A stretch of DNA of 6,142 nucleotides from Gemmatimonadota bacterium (GTDB lineage: Bacteria; Gemmatimonadota; Gemmatimonadetes; Gemmatimonadales; GWC2-71-9). Under the pieces are notes generated by a model that worked only from the letters and a program-made list of their open reading frames with translations, was not told the DNA's origin and made no database searches. Of this stretch, positions 5,245 through 6,142 are shown one piece after another. Positions within the stretch are counted from its first letter, which is position 1. Each line of letters opens with the position of its first letter. A program made the translations under genes and the position numbers. The stretch lies in contig JAPULP010000090.1 in NCBI GenBank assembly GCA_027294815.1, positions 1-6,142 of the forward strand. The letters are read 5' to 3'.

Positions 5245-6142
5245 ATGACGCGGGCCGCAGACCCCGAGCTGGTGTCCAGCGAGCGAGACCATGCGCGGTC
5301 GCTCGACGCCGCGGATCCATTGGCGCCGTATCGAGATCGTTTCTCGTTTCCCAAGAAGAGCGACGGGTCGCCGGTCGTGTACCTGCTGGGAAACTCGCTG
5401 GGGCTCATGCCCGACTCCGCACGGGCGGCGGTCGAGGCGGAACTGCGCCGGTGGGGATCACTGGGGGTCGATGGGCACTTTCAACGGCCGGACGGCTGGT
5501 TGACGTACCAGGATGTGTTTCGCGACAAGGCGGCACGGCTCGTGGGCGCCCAACCCAACGAGATCGTTTTCATGAACACACTGACCATGAATCTGCACGT
5601 CATGCTGATCTCGTTCTATCAACCGCAAGGGGCGCGGACCAAAATCTTGATCGAAGAGAATGCGTTTCCGTCCGATCGCTATGCGCTCGGCTCTCAAGTG
5701 CGCATCCACGGTCTCGACCCGTCGTCGACCGTCATCGTTGCGCGAGCGCGCAAGGACGAAGTCCTTCTTCGCACCGAAGACATTGAGGCGTTGCTCGACG
5801 AGCGGGGTGACGAGATTGCCCTCGTGATGTTCCCGGGAATCAATTATTGGTCTGGTCAACTGTTCGACATGCAACGCATTGCCGCGGCGGCCCGGAAACA
5901 GGGCTGTGCGGTCGGATTCGATCTGGCCCATTCGGTTGGCAACGTTGGTCACGCGCTGCACGACTGGGATGTCGATTTTGCCGTTTGGTGTACCTACAAA
6001 TATCTGAACGGAGGGCCTGGAGCCGTTGGAGGATCGTTCGTGCACGAGCGGCATGGCTCCAACTCGGCGATCCCCCGCCTCGCGGGATGGTGGGGCAATG
6101 ATCCAAAAACTCGATTCGAAATGCGCGAGTCGTTCGAACCCC
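5245..6142 (+). CDS. kynU: Kynureninase, 3' end beyond the window
   Basis: This PLP-dependent cytoplasmic enzyme cleaves kynurenine to anthranilate and alanine, or 3-hydroxykynurenine to 3-hydroxyanthranilate, in tryptophan catabolism or NAD synthesis. The frame is open from ATG 5245 to the window edge, giving 299 codons, about 70% of the usual ~415. Key elements are seen: GNSLG (49-53), GHF with His78 (equivalent by count to His102 of the human enzyme), FPSD (141-144), GFDLAHS with PLP-contacting Asp226 and His229, and TYKYLNGGPGA with the Schiff-base Lys252. The Asp226-Lys252 spacing equals that of the human Asp250-Lys276 pair. A stop at 5209-5211 limits upstream starts, and no other in-frame start was found. 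The Shine-Dalgarno is weak. The gene lies 37 bases after the MBL gene and may be co-transcribed with it. No other kynurenine-pathway gene is visible, so the pathway branch cannot be told. Confidence 0.95.
   Translation, partial: MTRAADPELVSSERDHARSLDAADPLAPYRDRFSFPKKSDGSPVVYLLGNSLGLMPDSARAAVEAELRRWGSLGVDGHFQRPDGWLTYQDVFRDKAARLVGAQPNEIVFMNTLTMNLHVMLISFYQPQGARTKILIEENAFPSDRYALGSQVRIHGLDPSSTVIVARARKDEVLLRTEDIEALLDERGDEIALVMFPGINYWSGQLFDMQRIAAAARKQGCAVGFDLAHSVGNVGHALHDWDVDFAVWCTYKYLNGGPGAVGGSFVHERHGSNSAIPRLAGWWGNDPKTRFEMRESFEP

Noticed and set aside
5213..5245. Perfect TTGACA at 5213-5218 as a kynU promoter
   Set aside because: No acceptable -10 hexamer lies 16-18 bases downstream. The nearest, TACGGA, is 21 bases away and overlaps the start codon.
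5458..6054. Open frame of 198 codons on the minus strand opposite kynU
   Set aside because: The + strand frame is a clear kynureninase; the antisense product shows no recognisable motif.
1..6142. tRNA, rRNA, CRISPR array, insertion sequence or phage features
   Set aside because: No long repeats, cloverleaf-like sequences, transposase or integrase motifs were seen, and coding sequence fills nearly the whole window.

Overview
The window is a compact, GC-rich bacterial segment in which every recognisable gene lies on the + strand. No gap between genes exceeds 75 bases, and several start and stop codons overlap. No phage, transposon, CRISPR or RNA-gene signals were seen. The gene set (uppP, a monofunctional birA, a CPBP-type membrane protein, type III coaX, secreted MBL hydrolase, kynureninase), GC content and style suggest an environmental, GC-rich bacterium. 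A Gemmatimonadota-like lineage is my best guess, but it is an impression from gene content and has not been tested.

Layout. Bases 1-27 hold the last eight codons of an unknown upstream gene, whose stop overlaps the uppP start (ATGA). Then follow uppP (24-806, undecaprenyl-diphosphatase) and birA (803-1543, biotin-protein ligase, again with an ATGA overlap). Next come a CPBP/Rce1-like polytopic membrane protein (1530-2501, TTG start with a good Shine-Dalgarno inside the birA tail) and coaX (2485-3264, type III pantothenate kinase, 17-base overlap). This block looks like one translationally coupled operon joining envelope lipid-carrier recycling with two cofactor steps: attachment of biotin to carboxylases and the first step of CoA synthesis.

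A 74-base spacer (3265-3338) carries a weak promoter-like pair, a short tandem repeat and an inverted repeat that reaches the next ribosome-binding site. It leads into two membrane proteins I do not recognise: a six-helix protein (3339-3968) and a two-helix protein with a highly basic tail (3965-4285), coupled by a GTGA overlap. After 67 bases comes a secreted metallo-beta-lactamase-fold hydrolase (4353-5207) with a full two-metal site. After 37 more bases comes kynureninase (kynU, 5245 to the window edge), a PLP enzyme of tryptophan catabolism cut off at about 70% of its length.

Most of the window is ordinary housekeeping metabolism. The points most worth a second look are the CPBP protein, in which several expected catalytic positions are changed (Glu to Gln, His to Gln, Asn to Thr), and the unassigned membrane-protein pair. 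I did not find convincing evidence for an undescribed multi-gene system.
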